Assembly (NCBI GenBank): GCA_021397845.1
Contig: CM038038.1
Span: 55,918,748 to 55,982,747 of the forward strand
Length of the DNA: 64,000 nucleotides
Direction: 5' to 3'
Source: Areca catechu
Taxonomy: Eukaryota > Streptophyta > Magnoliopsida > Arecales > Arecaceae
Position numbers and translations under genes: made by a program. Below the pieces are notes generated by a model. It saw nothing but the letters and a program-made list of their open reading frames with translations, did not search any database and had not been told where the DNA came from. Positions 31,948 to 42,789 of this stretch are shown here, one piece after another (position 1 is the first letter of the stretch; each line of letters begins with the position of its first letter).

Positions 31948-33409
31948 CTTTTGCAAAGCTTTGATACTTCAATCTGTAAAATGAATTGACCACAGCTTTG
32001 ATACTTTAGTCAATAGATCATCATTTGAATTGCCTAATATACTGTATAGCACATTTTAAACTAATTTACTTTGATACAGTGTCATTTACTTTGATACAGT
32101 TAAAAATATAAAGGTACTTATTATTTCCATGCCCAGTATTTTGTCATCATCATAAAGGAAGAGATTATTGATCCATGGAATGATTTTGATGATTACAAAA
32201 TATTGGAGCATACATTTGATACTAATTCTTTTTATATGTTTAAGAAGTTTTTGTAGGATGTTTCAAATGGACAATCATTCACCCTACAATTCTAAGACCA
32301 TTGGAATGAATTCATGTATTCAAGAAAAAGTTTCATATATGTTTTAATTATTTAAGAGCCCTAAGTAAATTTAATTGTTTGATTATGTAAAAGGGCCAAA
32401 TCAATGTAATTTTAAGTTTAAAGAACTTAGAAGTTGTTTGGAAGATGTTTGGAAGAAGTTTGAAGTTATTTGGAAGCATTTGGAGAAGTTTCACTCGAGC
32501 TGACTCAAATAATTGAGCTAATACATTGTTTGGCATGGCACAGAATTTTCTGATACACAGCATTCGAGTCGACTCAATGAAGATCCGAGCCGACTCGAAG
32601 TCTGTTAGCCGACTAAAATCCTAGAATTTGAACAGTAACGACTAGTTCCAAAATTTGAATTTCTTAGTTTTAAAGCTTTCCAACGACTAGTTTTCGACTT
32701 TCAAGAAATTCTAACAGCCATATTCACCTGGGAACACTTCAAGAAGCTATAAATATGTGATTTAAGTAAAGAAAAATAAGTTTTTAACAAGAGAAAAGAG
32801 AGCATTGAATATTCAAAGAGCTTTCAAGTGAAAACTCAAGTTTTCCTACAACTTCCCACCAACTTCTTGAGTTTATCTTTGAAGAATTAAGGAGCCTTGA
32901 AAAGCCTTGAAGAAGCATTCAAGAAGGCCTCATCTAGAGCTTCAACTACAACCATTCAACAACTTTGGATTTGTTTTAGAGTTGGTTCTTTTATTAACTT
33001 TGTTTTGAGTTGTTATAAGTATAGCAGGTGGTGTAACTTGTAAGTTGTTTTGAGGTTGATTGGTTAGCCTTGAAAATCAAGTTGTGTTGCTAGTGAGTCC
33101 AAGAAAACTAACTTTGTATTGGGTTTTGGATTGTGAGCCCATAGAAAAATAATCTGGCTGTATTCGGGGTGAATATAGTGAAAATCCTAAGTATGCACCT
33201 TGGATAGTGGACGTGGGAGCTTGGTTACTCCGAACCACTCTAAATTTTGAGGTGTTTATGCTTGCTCTTATTTTTGCATACTTATTTACTTCCACTTGCA
33301 ATACTCTATCACTTCACTCACCATACAAAGTTTTCAAAAGGCACATACTTGCTAAAATTTTTTTACTTACCCAATTCACCCCCCTCTTGGGTTGGTCAAC
33401 TTGGCAACA
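31948..33409 (+). mobile_element. 3' end of Sirevirus-type element X
   Basis: Short AT-rich pre-LTR region, degenerate polypurine tract (AAAGGAAGAG, about 32154-32164) and a complete LTR-like end. The pre-LTR text (CATGCCCAGTATTTTGTCATCATCA) resembles that of element A and not the 5' end of C. Gypsy pol sequence of element G starts right after 33409, so X was inserted in G and its other end lies left of this point or outside the window. Confidence 0.65.
32169..33409 (+). repeat. 3' LTR of element X
   Basis: TGATCCATGG to GGCAACA, 1241 bp. The U3 start matches the Sirevirus block TTTTGATGATTACAAAA. GAGCYGACTC-like words sit at 32497, 32515, 32566, 32587 and 32606. TATA-like CTATAAATATG is at about 32748. 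The end has AATTCACCCCCCTCTTGGG. It is related to the LTR of A but divergent. Confidence 0.8.
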
Positions 33410-35311
33410 GATAGCCATCCTCATAGATCAACCACTCCAAGCCATCCTGCAATGCTCGGACACCTCTGGATGGATGGTGAAGTGGGCAATCAAGCTTGGA
33501 GAATTTGATATTTTGTATCATCCATCCTCATCTATGAAAGTGCAAGTCATGGTTGACTTTCTCATAGAGTGCACCTAGCCAGATGACATGCCTGGAATGG
33601 TGTCTATTGAATAAACCTGGCAATAACCTAGATCTTGCATGTAAACAGAGCTTCAAATTTCCAAAAAAGTGGAGCTAGGTTGATTTCCAACAATTCTGAA
33701 GGAGTGGTCGCCAAATATGCCCTATGCCTGTCATTCAAGGTAACCAACAACCAGGCCAAATATGAAGCCCTCCTCACCAGCTTGAAACTTGCAAAGCATC
33801 TTGGAGTGGAGAACTTGAAAGTTTTTGTTGACTCTGAGTTAGTGATTGGGTAGGTGATTTGCGAATACGAAGCTCAGACCCGATAATGGCCAAGTACTTG
33901 GACAAGGTGCAGACCTTGATGGTGGCACTCAAGTACTATGGCTTCTTTCACATCCCCCGACATAAGAATACCCACATCAACACTCTCTCTTCACTGGCAA
34001 TGGCAATAGATAGCTTGCTTGGCTAGGTTTATGTAGAGTACCTAGAAGCCCCAAGAATCAAGGAAAATGAAGAAGTCCACCAAGTTGACCAAGAGCCAAG
34101 CTAGATGGAGTGCTTTATCAAATATTTGACCGATAACACTATCCCTGATAACCCTCCTGAAGGTAAAAGGTTCAAATGGAAGGCCTCATAGTTCATGCTG
34201 TTGGAAAGACAACTCCACAGAAAATCTTTTTCTCTTCCACTCCTTAAGTGCATGCGGCCTGATAAAGTGACTACATGCTCTAAAAAATCTATGGGAGAAT
34301 CTATGGAAATAATCTGGGAGCCATGTCCTTAGCTTATAAAGTCCTGAGACAAGGATACTACTAGCCAACCATGCAGGAAGATGCGATGGAACTTATCTAG
34401 AAGTGTGATTGCTATCAGCGCTTCACCAATATACAGCACCTGCCAGCAAGCTAGATGAGCCAGCTCTCCTTCCTCTGGCCATTCATCCAATGGGGAATGG
34501 ACATACTCGGTCCCTTTTCTTGGCATCCAAATAGCGAAAGTTCCTTATCACTGCCATAACTATTTTGCTAAATGGATGGAGGTTGAGCCACTAGCATATA
34601 TCACTGAAAGCAAGGTCAAGAGTTTCTTTTAAAAATTAGTAATCTATCGGTATGGGCTCCCTTATATCATTGTCACTAACAATAGCCAATAATTTGATAA
34701 TTAGGCTTTTAGAGATTTTTGTACCAAGCTCTATATTTAGCATCGATTCATATCCATTGGTCACTTGTGGAGGTCACAAATTAGACGATCCTTCAAGGAC
34801 TCAGGACCAAATTGGATGAATTGAAGGGTAGGTGGGTAGATGAATTACTTGGGATGCTGTGGGCATACCACATGACCCCATGGACTTTTACGAATAAATC
34901 CTCCTTCAATTTACTTTCAGCACCGAGGCAGTAATTCCTGTTGAAGTCAGGCTCCTGACTTTGCAAACAAGAAACTTTGATGAAGCAACTAACTTAGATT
35001 GGTTGAGGGCCAACCTCGACCTTCTAGAGAAAACCTAAGATTGAGCCCACCTGAAAATGGTTGCCTACCAGCAAATGGTCGCCCAATACTATAACTTATG
35101 TATGAGATCCAAGACTTTCCATCTAGGGGATGTGTTGCAGTGAGCCAAAATCTCAAGACCAATGGAGCATGGAAAGCTAGCCCCTAACTAGGAAGGCCCT
35201 TATTAGGTAACTAAGGCCCTTCACTAAGGAGATTACCAAATTGAAGACCTCGATGGAACTCCCATTCCTTGGATGTAGAAAGCTAACAATCTCCGGATAT
35301 ACTATCAATGA
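33410..35311 (+). pseudogene. Element G RNase H, second RNase H and integrase (broken)
   Basis: 33411-33578 encodes the end of the RT-linked RNase H (GWMVKWAIKLGEFDI). From 33635 follows the archaeal-type RNase H typical of Tat elements (NNQAKYEALLTSLKLAKHLG, FVDSELVIG). Its first catalytic Asp appears as Asn (HVNRAS). The integrase region (about 34020-35150) is heavily broken but keeps WGMDILGPF-like text near 34492. The C-terminal block (KTFHLGDVL, NLRIYYQ) ends at about 35311. It matches the layout of element F pol. Confidence 0.75.
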
Positions 35312-35464
35312 TATAATCTTTCACATCAATGAATACAAGCAAATTTTCTTCGATAATGTCTCTTGAAACTTCTCGATTTCAACTCGCTCAATGATGAATT
35401 CGGACAGGCTCACTAAATTCCCGATCATTCTACGACTGGTTGAAGGAGATTATCGGTTAACCAT

Positions 35465-35830
35465 CTCATCTCAAGTAATTCTCACTAGGATAACTCCCAA
35501 TTAGGATAACTCTTGCTAGGATAACTCCCAACTCAGATAACTTCTGCCAAGGTAACTCCCTACTCGGGTAACTTCCAACTCAAGTAACTTCCAACTCAGG
35601 TAACTTCCACTAGGGTAACTTCTAGCTTAGGTAACTCCTACCAAGGTAACTCTCTACTCGGGTAACTCTCATCAGGGTAACTCCCAAGTTGGGAAATTCT
35701 CATCAGGATAACTCCCAACTTGGGTAACTCCTACCAGGATAACTCCCAAATCGAGTAACTCCCACCAAAGTAATTCTTTCCTCGGATAACTTTCGTAAAG
35801 GCAACTCCCAACCACCCGGCTCTATCGCCC
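35465..35830 (+). repeat. GGTAACTCCCA minisatellite in element G
   Basis: About twenty imperfect copies of a 15-18-base unit with core RGTAACTCCCAACT, between pol and the antisense gene. Tat elements are known to carry variable tandem arrays here. Element F has different arrays at the same place. Confidence 0.85.
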
Positions 35831-36059
35831 ACTAAATACTTTAAGAAAATTGAAATGGGTGTAACTCGTGGTTTGCATGACAAGAAATTTTTTCGAGCAT
35901 TGTTGTTTGCTAGAAATCATCTCCCGATTCAATAATCGAATACACCCACTCCAACTTCACTATCGATTGAACACTTAAAAAAAATTGAAAGAACACATAT
36001 AAAGCATCATTTTTACAAAAGAAGAAAGCATTCCATTTCAAATTTGATGAAATATTTAT

Positions 36060-38644
36060 AATAGGGAACCAAAAGCTTGATGGGACAAAATTTGGCTGAA
36101 GGATTCTAAGAAAAGAAACCAGAAATACAAGAAAATGAAAAGAAAAGCTAAAGCACTCCCGATACTACTGCTCAGGGTGATGTTTGACTCCTCTGCTCGG
36201 TCAGCCATGGTAGCAACCTCCTGAGATGTTGCATCTGATATTGGCGGAACTCCAACTAGAGCCTCCACTACCTCAGAGACCCCAAGCGTAAGGACTTCGA
36301 TGACCTCTTCACTGGAACCATCTCCACCGATGACCTATGCAGGCTCTTCCCCCTCATCCTCCTTGTCCTCCTCTTAATCCTCCTTTAGCTTGCCTATCGG
36401 AGTGATTTGGTGGAGGTCGAGTTTTGGGAAAGTGTCGGCAACCTTCTTCTTGCTGTCATCGAATCTAAGGTTATAGTCCCTAGTAGTAGCTACTGTAGTG
36501 TTGGCCTCAAAGGTGTTGAAGTCCTTATACTCCTCCATCACTTGGGTAGCTCGACTCTTTGCAGCCTTGGCCCGAACCTCTATTGCTTTGACCTTGTCCT
36601 CAGCGGCCTTGGCTCGATCATTTTTGGCCTTAGCATGCTCCTCGATGGACTTGGCATGCTCTTTATTTGCCAAGGCTCTGTCGGTGGCAAGTTAATGCTA
36701 GACCTCATAATGATCCAACTGGGATAGCACATCCATGGCTCGAGCACACTGCTTGACAAGCGCATCGTCCTTGTCTATCAACCAGGAGGCCATCTGCTCT
36801 TTCAGTTTGGCCTCCTTCCTAGTGGCCTCATCGTGCTCATGCTTAGCCCTCAATGCCTGGTCTTCTACCACCTTGACCCGAGCCTCCCAATTGCTAGTGG
36901 TCTCGATGTACTTGAGAACCAAAGTGCACATGGTCATCAAGTCATGGAGGAACTGCACCAAAATAATGTACGGAGTTAGCCGAGCAACTCTTTAGCTAAT
37001 ATTCAAAAAAGATAAGATAAGGCTTACCTTGATGACTATTGGAAAAGTTTCATTGACCATTTTGCTCATGATATGGGACTCTAACTCTTTTATGTCTCGG
37101 GGGAGCAGCATGACTAGGGACAGCTCTCGAGCAATCACGGGGTTGTGCAATATTGAGTTGCCCTCATCGATGTGGACCTGATAAACCAATCTGCCATCAG
37201 TTCTACTTAGGACATGGAGGTTTGGTGCCTAGAAGACTTCCATGAAGTCTTGGTCTCTTGTGGAGTTGAAGAAGTCCCATTGCCACCATAGGCCAAGGAA
37301 CCCTCGGATACTCTTAACCCCGAGGATAATGAAGGGGCCATAGTCACCCCCAAGGTAGCCAATGCCTTTCCTAGCATGCCCAATGGAGGGCCCAAGTGAG
37401 ACATCACCATCGTGGTTGCTCAAGATGCCGAGATGGTGGCCAAGGGGGCCGAGATGGTGAAGGGGGAGGGTACAATCTTGACCTCCTCATCACCAGGATT
37501 GGCATCCCTTAGGGGAACAACAATGATTCGGGGGACAACTGGCCTCATCACCATCAGTGGGCCCTGACTAATGGTCTTGAAGACTTTGGCCTTTTACTGA
37601 CAATCTTTTTCTTCTTATCACCCTCGGGAGCATGCCTTGTTAGTGTGGCCTCCCAAATCGAATTGTTCGATACCTGGCTCATAGTTGCAGCAAGATAAAA
37701 GTTCATACCCGATTTAAGCAACAAATTGATGAAAAACTTAGAAATCTTATTGAGAGAGTTGATTGGACTCAACTCTACATTATATAAATTTTGCTTAATC
37801 AAGAACTCCTTCGGTGGGGGACTTCCATGTCAGAAAGCGATTTGAAATCCTCCTTGATAGAATTAATCACCCAATCATTTTAATTGGGAGAGGTGTCTAG
37901 CTCCCCCCAAGCTATTCAGAATTCCCAGCATTGGTCAGACAAAACAAAAAAAAATTGGGTGTTCCAATGGTGAATAGAACTAAAAAGTTTTATGAGCTTC
38001 CTCCCCTTTTTCAGGCCAAAAAAGTACCAATCCTTTGACCTAAGAAGTTTATTTAATTTGAAAAAATATCTTAAATAATGCTACTCAATGATGGATATCA
38101 TGGAAATGATAGAAAATCACAAAACTAGCTAAGACTTGAAAGGAATTCGGGCTAGGCTGCATGGGTATGATATCGTATCGATTTAATATGTCCCGAATCA
38201 ATGGATGCAAATGAAAGCCGAGTCTAGCATAAAGATCTTCCTTATATATATCAAGGCAATTGGTCAATTGGAGGCAACTCAGTCCTCTAGTCTCGATGGA
38301 TGGAGATGAAACTCATCCAAGATTCTATATATCTCCCAGAACCCGGCGATGTAGTCCTCTATCACATTTGAGACCTTGAACATTGGTCTTGCGGAAGGTT
38401 TAGTTAAGCTTTAGGAAGTCACCGCCTGACCTTTCTTTCAAGGGACAGGGATCTTTTCTTTGGCCTGGGGTTCCTCCACTATCGAGTCCCCTCCATCCTC
38501 TCCTGAGCTCCCTCTCTTTGTAGGGGCTTCCTCTCTACCAGAATGCTTCACCATCAGACTTACATCTTTGAAAGGATCCTTGGGAGACTCATTTTCTTGA
38601 TAGAGGGATCCATCGAAGCTTAGTGCCCATGAAGGGTGACTCAT
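36060..38644 (-). pseudogene. Antisense gene of element G (Transposase_28-like plus coiled coil)
   Basis: Read on the minus strand. A start-like ATG at 38644 opens a 68-codon polar segment. A Transposase_28-like block follows (LDIYKEDLYARLGFHLHPL, 38267-38085), then a basic linker, a helical segment ending IVIK at 37028, and a long Lys/Glu/Ala-rich coiled coil (36961-36374, AKAAEDKVKAIEVRAKAAK). A canonical intron (5' GTAAGCC at 37027, 3' GTGCAG ending 36953, 75 bp) joins the last two parts in frame. Stops and frameshifts elsewhere show it is dead. Element F has the same gene in the same place. Function is unknown. Confidence 0.65.
36953..37027 (-). other. Candidate intron of the G antisense gene
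   Basis: GTAAGCC at 37027 to GGTGCAG ending 36953, 75 bp, phase 0. It joins IVIK to FLHDLM in the coiled-coil frame. Confidence 0.6.
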
Positions 38645-38956
38645 CGAGTGACACTCATCATCAGAAGATATCCCTCGAGAGCACGACGGCTAACTTAAAT
38701 AGAAAGATAAGAAAGAAAAATGCTTCTGCTAAAGGATAGATGGAAGAAGAAAGAAAAGGCTGCAAAAAAGAATTGGGAATGGGGATGATTGCCTTGGAAC
38801 CCCTAGAACATCCTAAGTTCTATGAGGGCACTTAAAGGAGCAGAGAAAACAAGGATAAACCTAGAAGAGATTTTAGGGGGGAGAGTGCAAGCTTCCTTCA
38901 CCAGTAATTGCCTCTTGAATGCAATGGCAAGGATCCCCCAACCTACCAAGGGCACT

Positions 38957-38966
38957 CTTATTTATA
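38957..38966 (-). promoter_or_regulatory. Possible TATA box for the antisense gene of element G
   Basis: On the minus strand the text is TATAAATAAG, preceded by GGGCTC, about 310 bases upstream of the antisense ATG at 38644. The position suits a promoter; no other evidence is available from sequence. Confidence 0.45.
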
Positions 38967-39448
38967 GAGCCCTAGACTTGTTAGGATCAGTAGCTCAACA
39001 TTTTCGAGGCCCCTGGATCATGCCACATGGACCACTCTCATCCAGGTATGGCTGCGATGCTTCGAAAGCCTAACAGTCTGACTGTCTCTTTGCCCTAGGC
39101 TCCGTGCATAATACTTAAGGCTTATGGCTGGTAGGCCACTTGGCATGACCCAACTAGTCGACGGTGATCGCACATACTTTCTGGATCAAGCAGTAGCTTT
39201 TTGAATACTGTGATAATGATTCCCCTTCACTGCCTTGACACTCCCCTGGGAATGACAGAGCTTCTATCCCAAATTGGCAAGACGATATTTGACAACTCCT
39301 AGTTAAAAACCAGAAAGTGAAAAAACAAGAAGGTGAAAAGAAAAATCTGATTTTCGGGGCTGGTTGAGCAACTACTCCTAACTCCTTGAAGTGACAAGCC
39401 TCGACAAACCAATTCAATGCCATTCCAGACTCGGAAGTGGGGCGCATC
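38967..39448 (+). other. Element G pre-LTR region and polypurine tract
   Basis: Non-coding. It ends with GGAAGTGGGGCGC (39432-39444) just before the 3' LTR, which lines up with the tract GGGAGTGGGGGGC of element F at 60553-60565. Confidence 0.6.
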
Positions 39449-40261
39449 TATTATGGTAACTATTCTTTCTTAACCTCAAGACACTTACTGGACCACCGAT
39501 TATAATGAGGGTGGCCACCAAGCAATCGGGTAACTCTTTCATCATCGGTTACCTCTTGTAAAAGCCCTAGAAGATCTCATGAACAAGGTTGACTCCTATG
39601 CTTGTCAAGTGCTTAATCGACTTCGACTTGGACCTCCACTTAGTTGGGTGCACCAGAGAGTCGATACCCAATACCATCTCCCGGTGCCTGATCCATTCTC
39701 GGTGCCTCGCCCTCTCTCGAAAAGGTACACTCGTGGTATTTAGCCACCTCTCGACATCGAGACTGCTATGATCGATCTCACCTGCTCTAGCTATACCAAT
39801 CTTTTCATAAGTCCACTGTAGTGAGTATGGCTGGCATGACCAACAAGTTATTTTATGAGAGATAGTGTCTTAACAAAATCAGTGGCCCTAATAGAAAAGA
39901 TGCTAGTGAAAGGAATCCTAGAAGATAAGATCCTAAAAACTTATCAGGATCTATTGCTCTCATGAGAGACCACCTCCCTAGCAGCCTTTTCATGGTCCCG
40001 CACAATGTTATAAACAGATAAAAGGGACACCCGGCAAGGTAAGCTATTATGAGTGCTCATCACACTTATGCCAATATAGTCACCACTGTTCACAGCTGCT
40101 ATTACTATTGTTTATTTCATCCTCCTTTATCGACTTGAGCATTAGAATATCCTCACCGGTAATCATGGTCTGGAGACCTTTTGTAGGTCTCCATTGGTGA
40201 ACCACTGAAAGCAGTGTCCGAACTTGTCAAAAAGGATTGAAGGACTCCCCATCGTCGCCAT
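39449..40261 (+). repeat. Decayed 3' LTR of element G
   Basis: Begins TATTATGG (element F LTR begins TGTTATG) after the polypurine tract, and likely ends at GTCGCCA (40261), about 813 bp. No second copy is in the window, so the end is inferred from the start of LINE-like sequence. Confidence 0.5.
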
Positions 40262-40493
40262 GACCTCCTGTAGGGTGATTTGGTAGCAAGACCACCTAGA
40301 TTAGAATACAAAATAATCCTAAATTAAGATTGAGTGGAAGAATAAGCTGTCTAAACAATACCACTAGAGTGATCTATCATATAAGTTGCCTCCTAGTCCA
40401 TCTTTTTATTTACCTCACGATATATATGAGTCACCGTAAACAAAATACAAGTTGCCACTAAATTTCAGATATCTATAAGTAAAGGGTGATGTC
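40262..40493 (-). pseudogene. LINE RNase H remnant, C-terminal part
   Basis: The minus strand encodes text like YREVNKKMD followed by MIDHSSG, which resembles the end of the RNase H domain of plant LINEs. The matching N-terminal part is at 61547-62170, across element F. Stops are present. Confidence 0.5.
40489..40493. repeat. Left target-site duplication of element F (ATGTC)
   Basis: ATGTC precedes the TG of the 5' LTR and is repeated at 61547-61551 after the CA of the 3' LTR. Confidence 0.9.
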
Positions 40494-41516
40494 TGTTATG
40501 ATATCTTGGTTTTATTTTCATTAATTATTGAGTCATTCTTTAAACCAATTTTAATTTTTGGTTTATTGGTCAAATCAGTATACAAAGAAAAATGTCTCAT
40601 AGCCTTGATAAAGATTCTGATCTATAAAAGGATATTCTATGTCTTCAGCTTCATATCTTTATCTTGGTCCGAAGACCATACCTAATATATATGGCTTCAT
40701 ATCTTTATCTTGGTCCGAAGACCATGCCTAATATCTTTACATCTTCAGCTTCGTATCTTTATCTTGGTCTGAAGACCATACCTAATATCTACAGCTTTGT
40801 ATCTTTATCTTGGTCCAGAAGCCAAGATTATTAACCTTATGTCTTCGGCTTCATATCTTTATCTTGGTCCGAAGACCATGCCTTTCAATTGGATGTCTTC
40901 GACTTTATTCCTTCAACATAATCCGAAGAGCATATTATCTCATATTCTGGATGGTAAGTATTTTTCTTTCTTTGTTTCCTAAAGAAACTTCTCTGAAGTG
41001 TATAACTAACATTCCCTTTAGGAGCGCTACTAAAGAGAATGTTAAGCTCACTTCAGATCTATTCTAGAAAAGAAAGGCATTTTGAACATGTGGGCTTTTC
41101 CAATCCCAAAATAGTTGAAGTCTGTTTTGGTTGTTGCATCCACTCACATGGTTGAAATTCTCAGATTGGATAAGCTCCAAAATAACTGATTCTCCGACAG
41201 CCACTACTTACAGCTATGTGGAGGTTGCACTTGCCAACTCCCATAACCATAAGTAGTTATATTGGAGCCTATAAATACTGGTAAGAGGGGACACTCGAAG
41301 AAAGTTTTTGGCTCATTCAAATAATTCAAATTCTTCTCCCTTCCCTCTCTACTTTCACACTCTCCATTCTGCTACTGCCTGAGTTTCTTCTGACTTTGGC
41401 ATTGGAGTGTCCCCTGTCGGAAGATTTTCGGTCAGGGGATCTATTTTGCAGGTTCCGATCGAAGCGATCTGGCGGAAGAACCACTCCATCCGATCGGCAA
41501 AGATTTACTGTCAACA
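40494..41516 (+). repeat. 5' LTR of element F
   Basis: TGTTATGATATC to GTCAACA, 1023 bp. It contains five copies of a CTTCATATCTTTATCTTGG-type unit (unit marks at 40655, 40701, 40755, 40801, 40855) with GGTCCGAAGACC words, and TATA-like CCTATAAATACTGG at about 41268. It is one repeat unit longer than the 3' LTR. Confidence 0.92.
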
Positions 41517-41584
41517 GATTGATGCACCAGGTAGGGGACGTAGTCTATTTTCTCTATTCTGAAGGAGAGTTTCGATAAGCAAAA
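41517..41584 (+). other. Element F leader and degenerate primer site
   Basis: TTGATGCACCAGGTAGGGG (about 41519-41537) sits where the primer site belongs and resembles a mutated tRNA complement of the TGGCGCCAGGTAGGGG type. The tRNA cannot be named with confidence. Confidence 0.45.
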
Positions 41585-42784
41585 ATGGTGAGAGGAAAAG
41601 TTCGAAATGCTTTTATAAGCCATGAGCAACATGCTCCTCTAGCAAATGCTCTACGAGCAAATGGTCCTCCAGCAAACGATCTTCTAGCAGATCAGGGGGT
41701 GCAGCCTCCCATGGTAATGGTGGTGCAACAGCAATTCAAAACCCTGTTGAACAGGGTAGAAGCCTTGACAGCACTGGTCCAGAATTTACAAGAAGCTACT
41801 GCCCAAAGGTAGCATCCACCACCAATTTTGCAGTCCAGCCATCAACCTGAAAAGGAAAAAGGTCGACATCAAGAAGTCACCCCCAGTTTCTCACAGATCC
41901 GGTCATCTCGTGACCGCTATGCCTCTCCACCAGATTGTCAAACAGGGGATCATGATGGAAAGAAAAGAGTCAGACGCTCTCCTTTTATTTCCTCTAGAAG
42001 CTTTGCACCTGAAGAAGCTAGGCAAAGGGAGATCAATTGTGAGTTCCAAGAGAAATTCAGATCTATGCAGGTGGAAATAGCCAGAATTTCAGATCTGAGA
42101 AGAAATGAGGACGTTATCACTTTCAACTCCCAGCCCCCTTTTTCTTATCGTATTATGGATGAAGTTATCCCTAGGCACTTCAAGATCCCACAGTTAGAAG
42201 TCTATGATGGGCCTTCAGATCCTCTCGACCATCTGAGGAGCTATAAAGCTCATATGATGGTGCAATGAGCAACTGATGTTCTTTACCGCCTTGCCTTTCC
42301 CGCTACATTGAAGAGATCGGCTCGAATATGGTATTCGAGCCTGCCACCAAAGACGATCCACTCTTTTGCCAAACTGGAGCAGCAGTTCGTTTCACACTTC
42401 AGAACATGCCAGAAGATGCCACGCAACACAGATAGCTTGTTTCTCCTCCAACAGCATGAAGGAGAAAGTTTTAAGGAATTTGTCCATCGCTTTAATTCGG
42501 CCACATTGGAAATACCAAATTTGAATAAGCATGTGGCCATGTCTGCCTTGAAGAAAGGCTTGAAGTCATCCAGGTTCACTATTTCCCTAGATAAAAGACT
42601 TCCAGTGAGCTATGCTGAATTGTTGGCAAGAGCTCAGAAGTATGCAGCCACTAAGGAGCAAGTGGCAAGCCAAAGACTTGCAGAAGGGAGATACCCTTCC
42701 AAGAAGAAAAGCGCCAAGGGACCAAACATGCCCACATCCTCCAACAATGCCTTAGTTCCCAAGAGTAGTCCCAAAGCCAAATAG
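41585..42784 (+). pseudogene. Element F gag, N-terminal part (broken)
   Basis: ATG at 41585. A coiled-coil-like start (QQQFKTLLNRVEALTALVQN) ends at TAG 41810-41812. An Arg/Ser-rich linker follows, then the Gypsy gag core: MDEVIPRHFKIPQLEVYDG, then after a TGA at 42266-42268 RSARIWYSSLPPKTIHSFAK and VHRFNSATLEIPNLNK. The fold is the Retrotrans_gag family, which builds the particle. Element E is inserted after 42784 and gag resumes at 52684. Confidence 0.85.
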
Positions 42785-42789
42785 CAGAA
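42785..42789. repeat. Left target-site duplication of element E (CAGAA)
   Basis: CAGAA directly before the TG at 42790, repeated at 52684-52688; F gag sequence lies on both sides. Confidence 0.93.

Larger units (their letters stand above)
33410..40261 (+). mobile_element. 3' half of Tat-type Ty3/gypsy element G
   Basis: Starts inside the pol RNase H region directly after element X. It continues with a second archaeal-type RNase H, integrase, a minisatellite, an antisense gene with Transposase_28-like and coiled-coil parts, a polypurine tract and a decayed 3' LTR. A second RNase H and an antisense ORF are features of the Tat lineage. The 5' half is not in the window to the right; it should lie left of the Sirevirus cluster. 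Confidence 0.75.

Noticed and set aside
32169..33409. 3' LTR of element C
   Set aside because: Body and repeated word differ from the 5' LTR of C at 13949-15426; only the generic Sirevirus start and end blocks are shared.
36407..36727. Plus-strand 106-codon frame in element G
   Set aside because: It is the complement of the antisense coiled coil.
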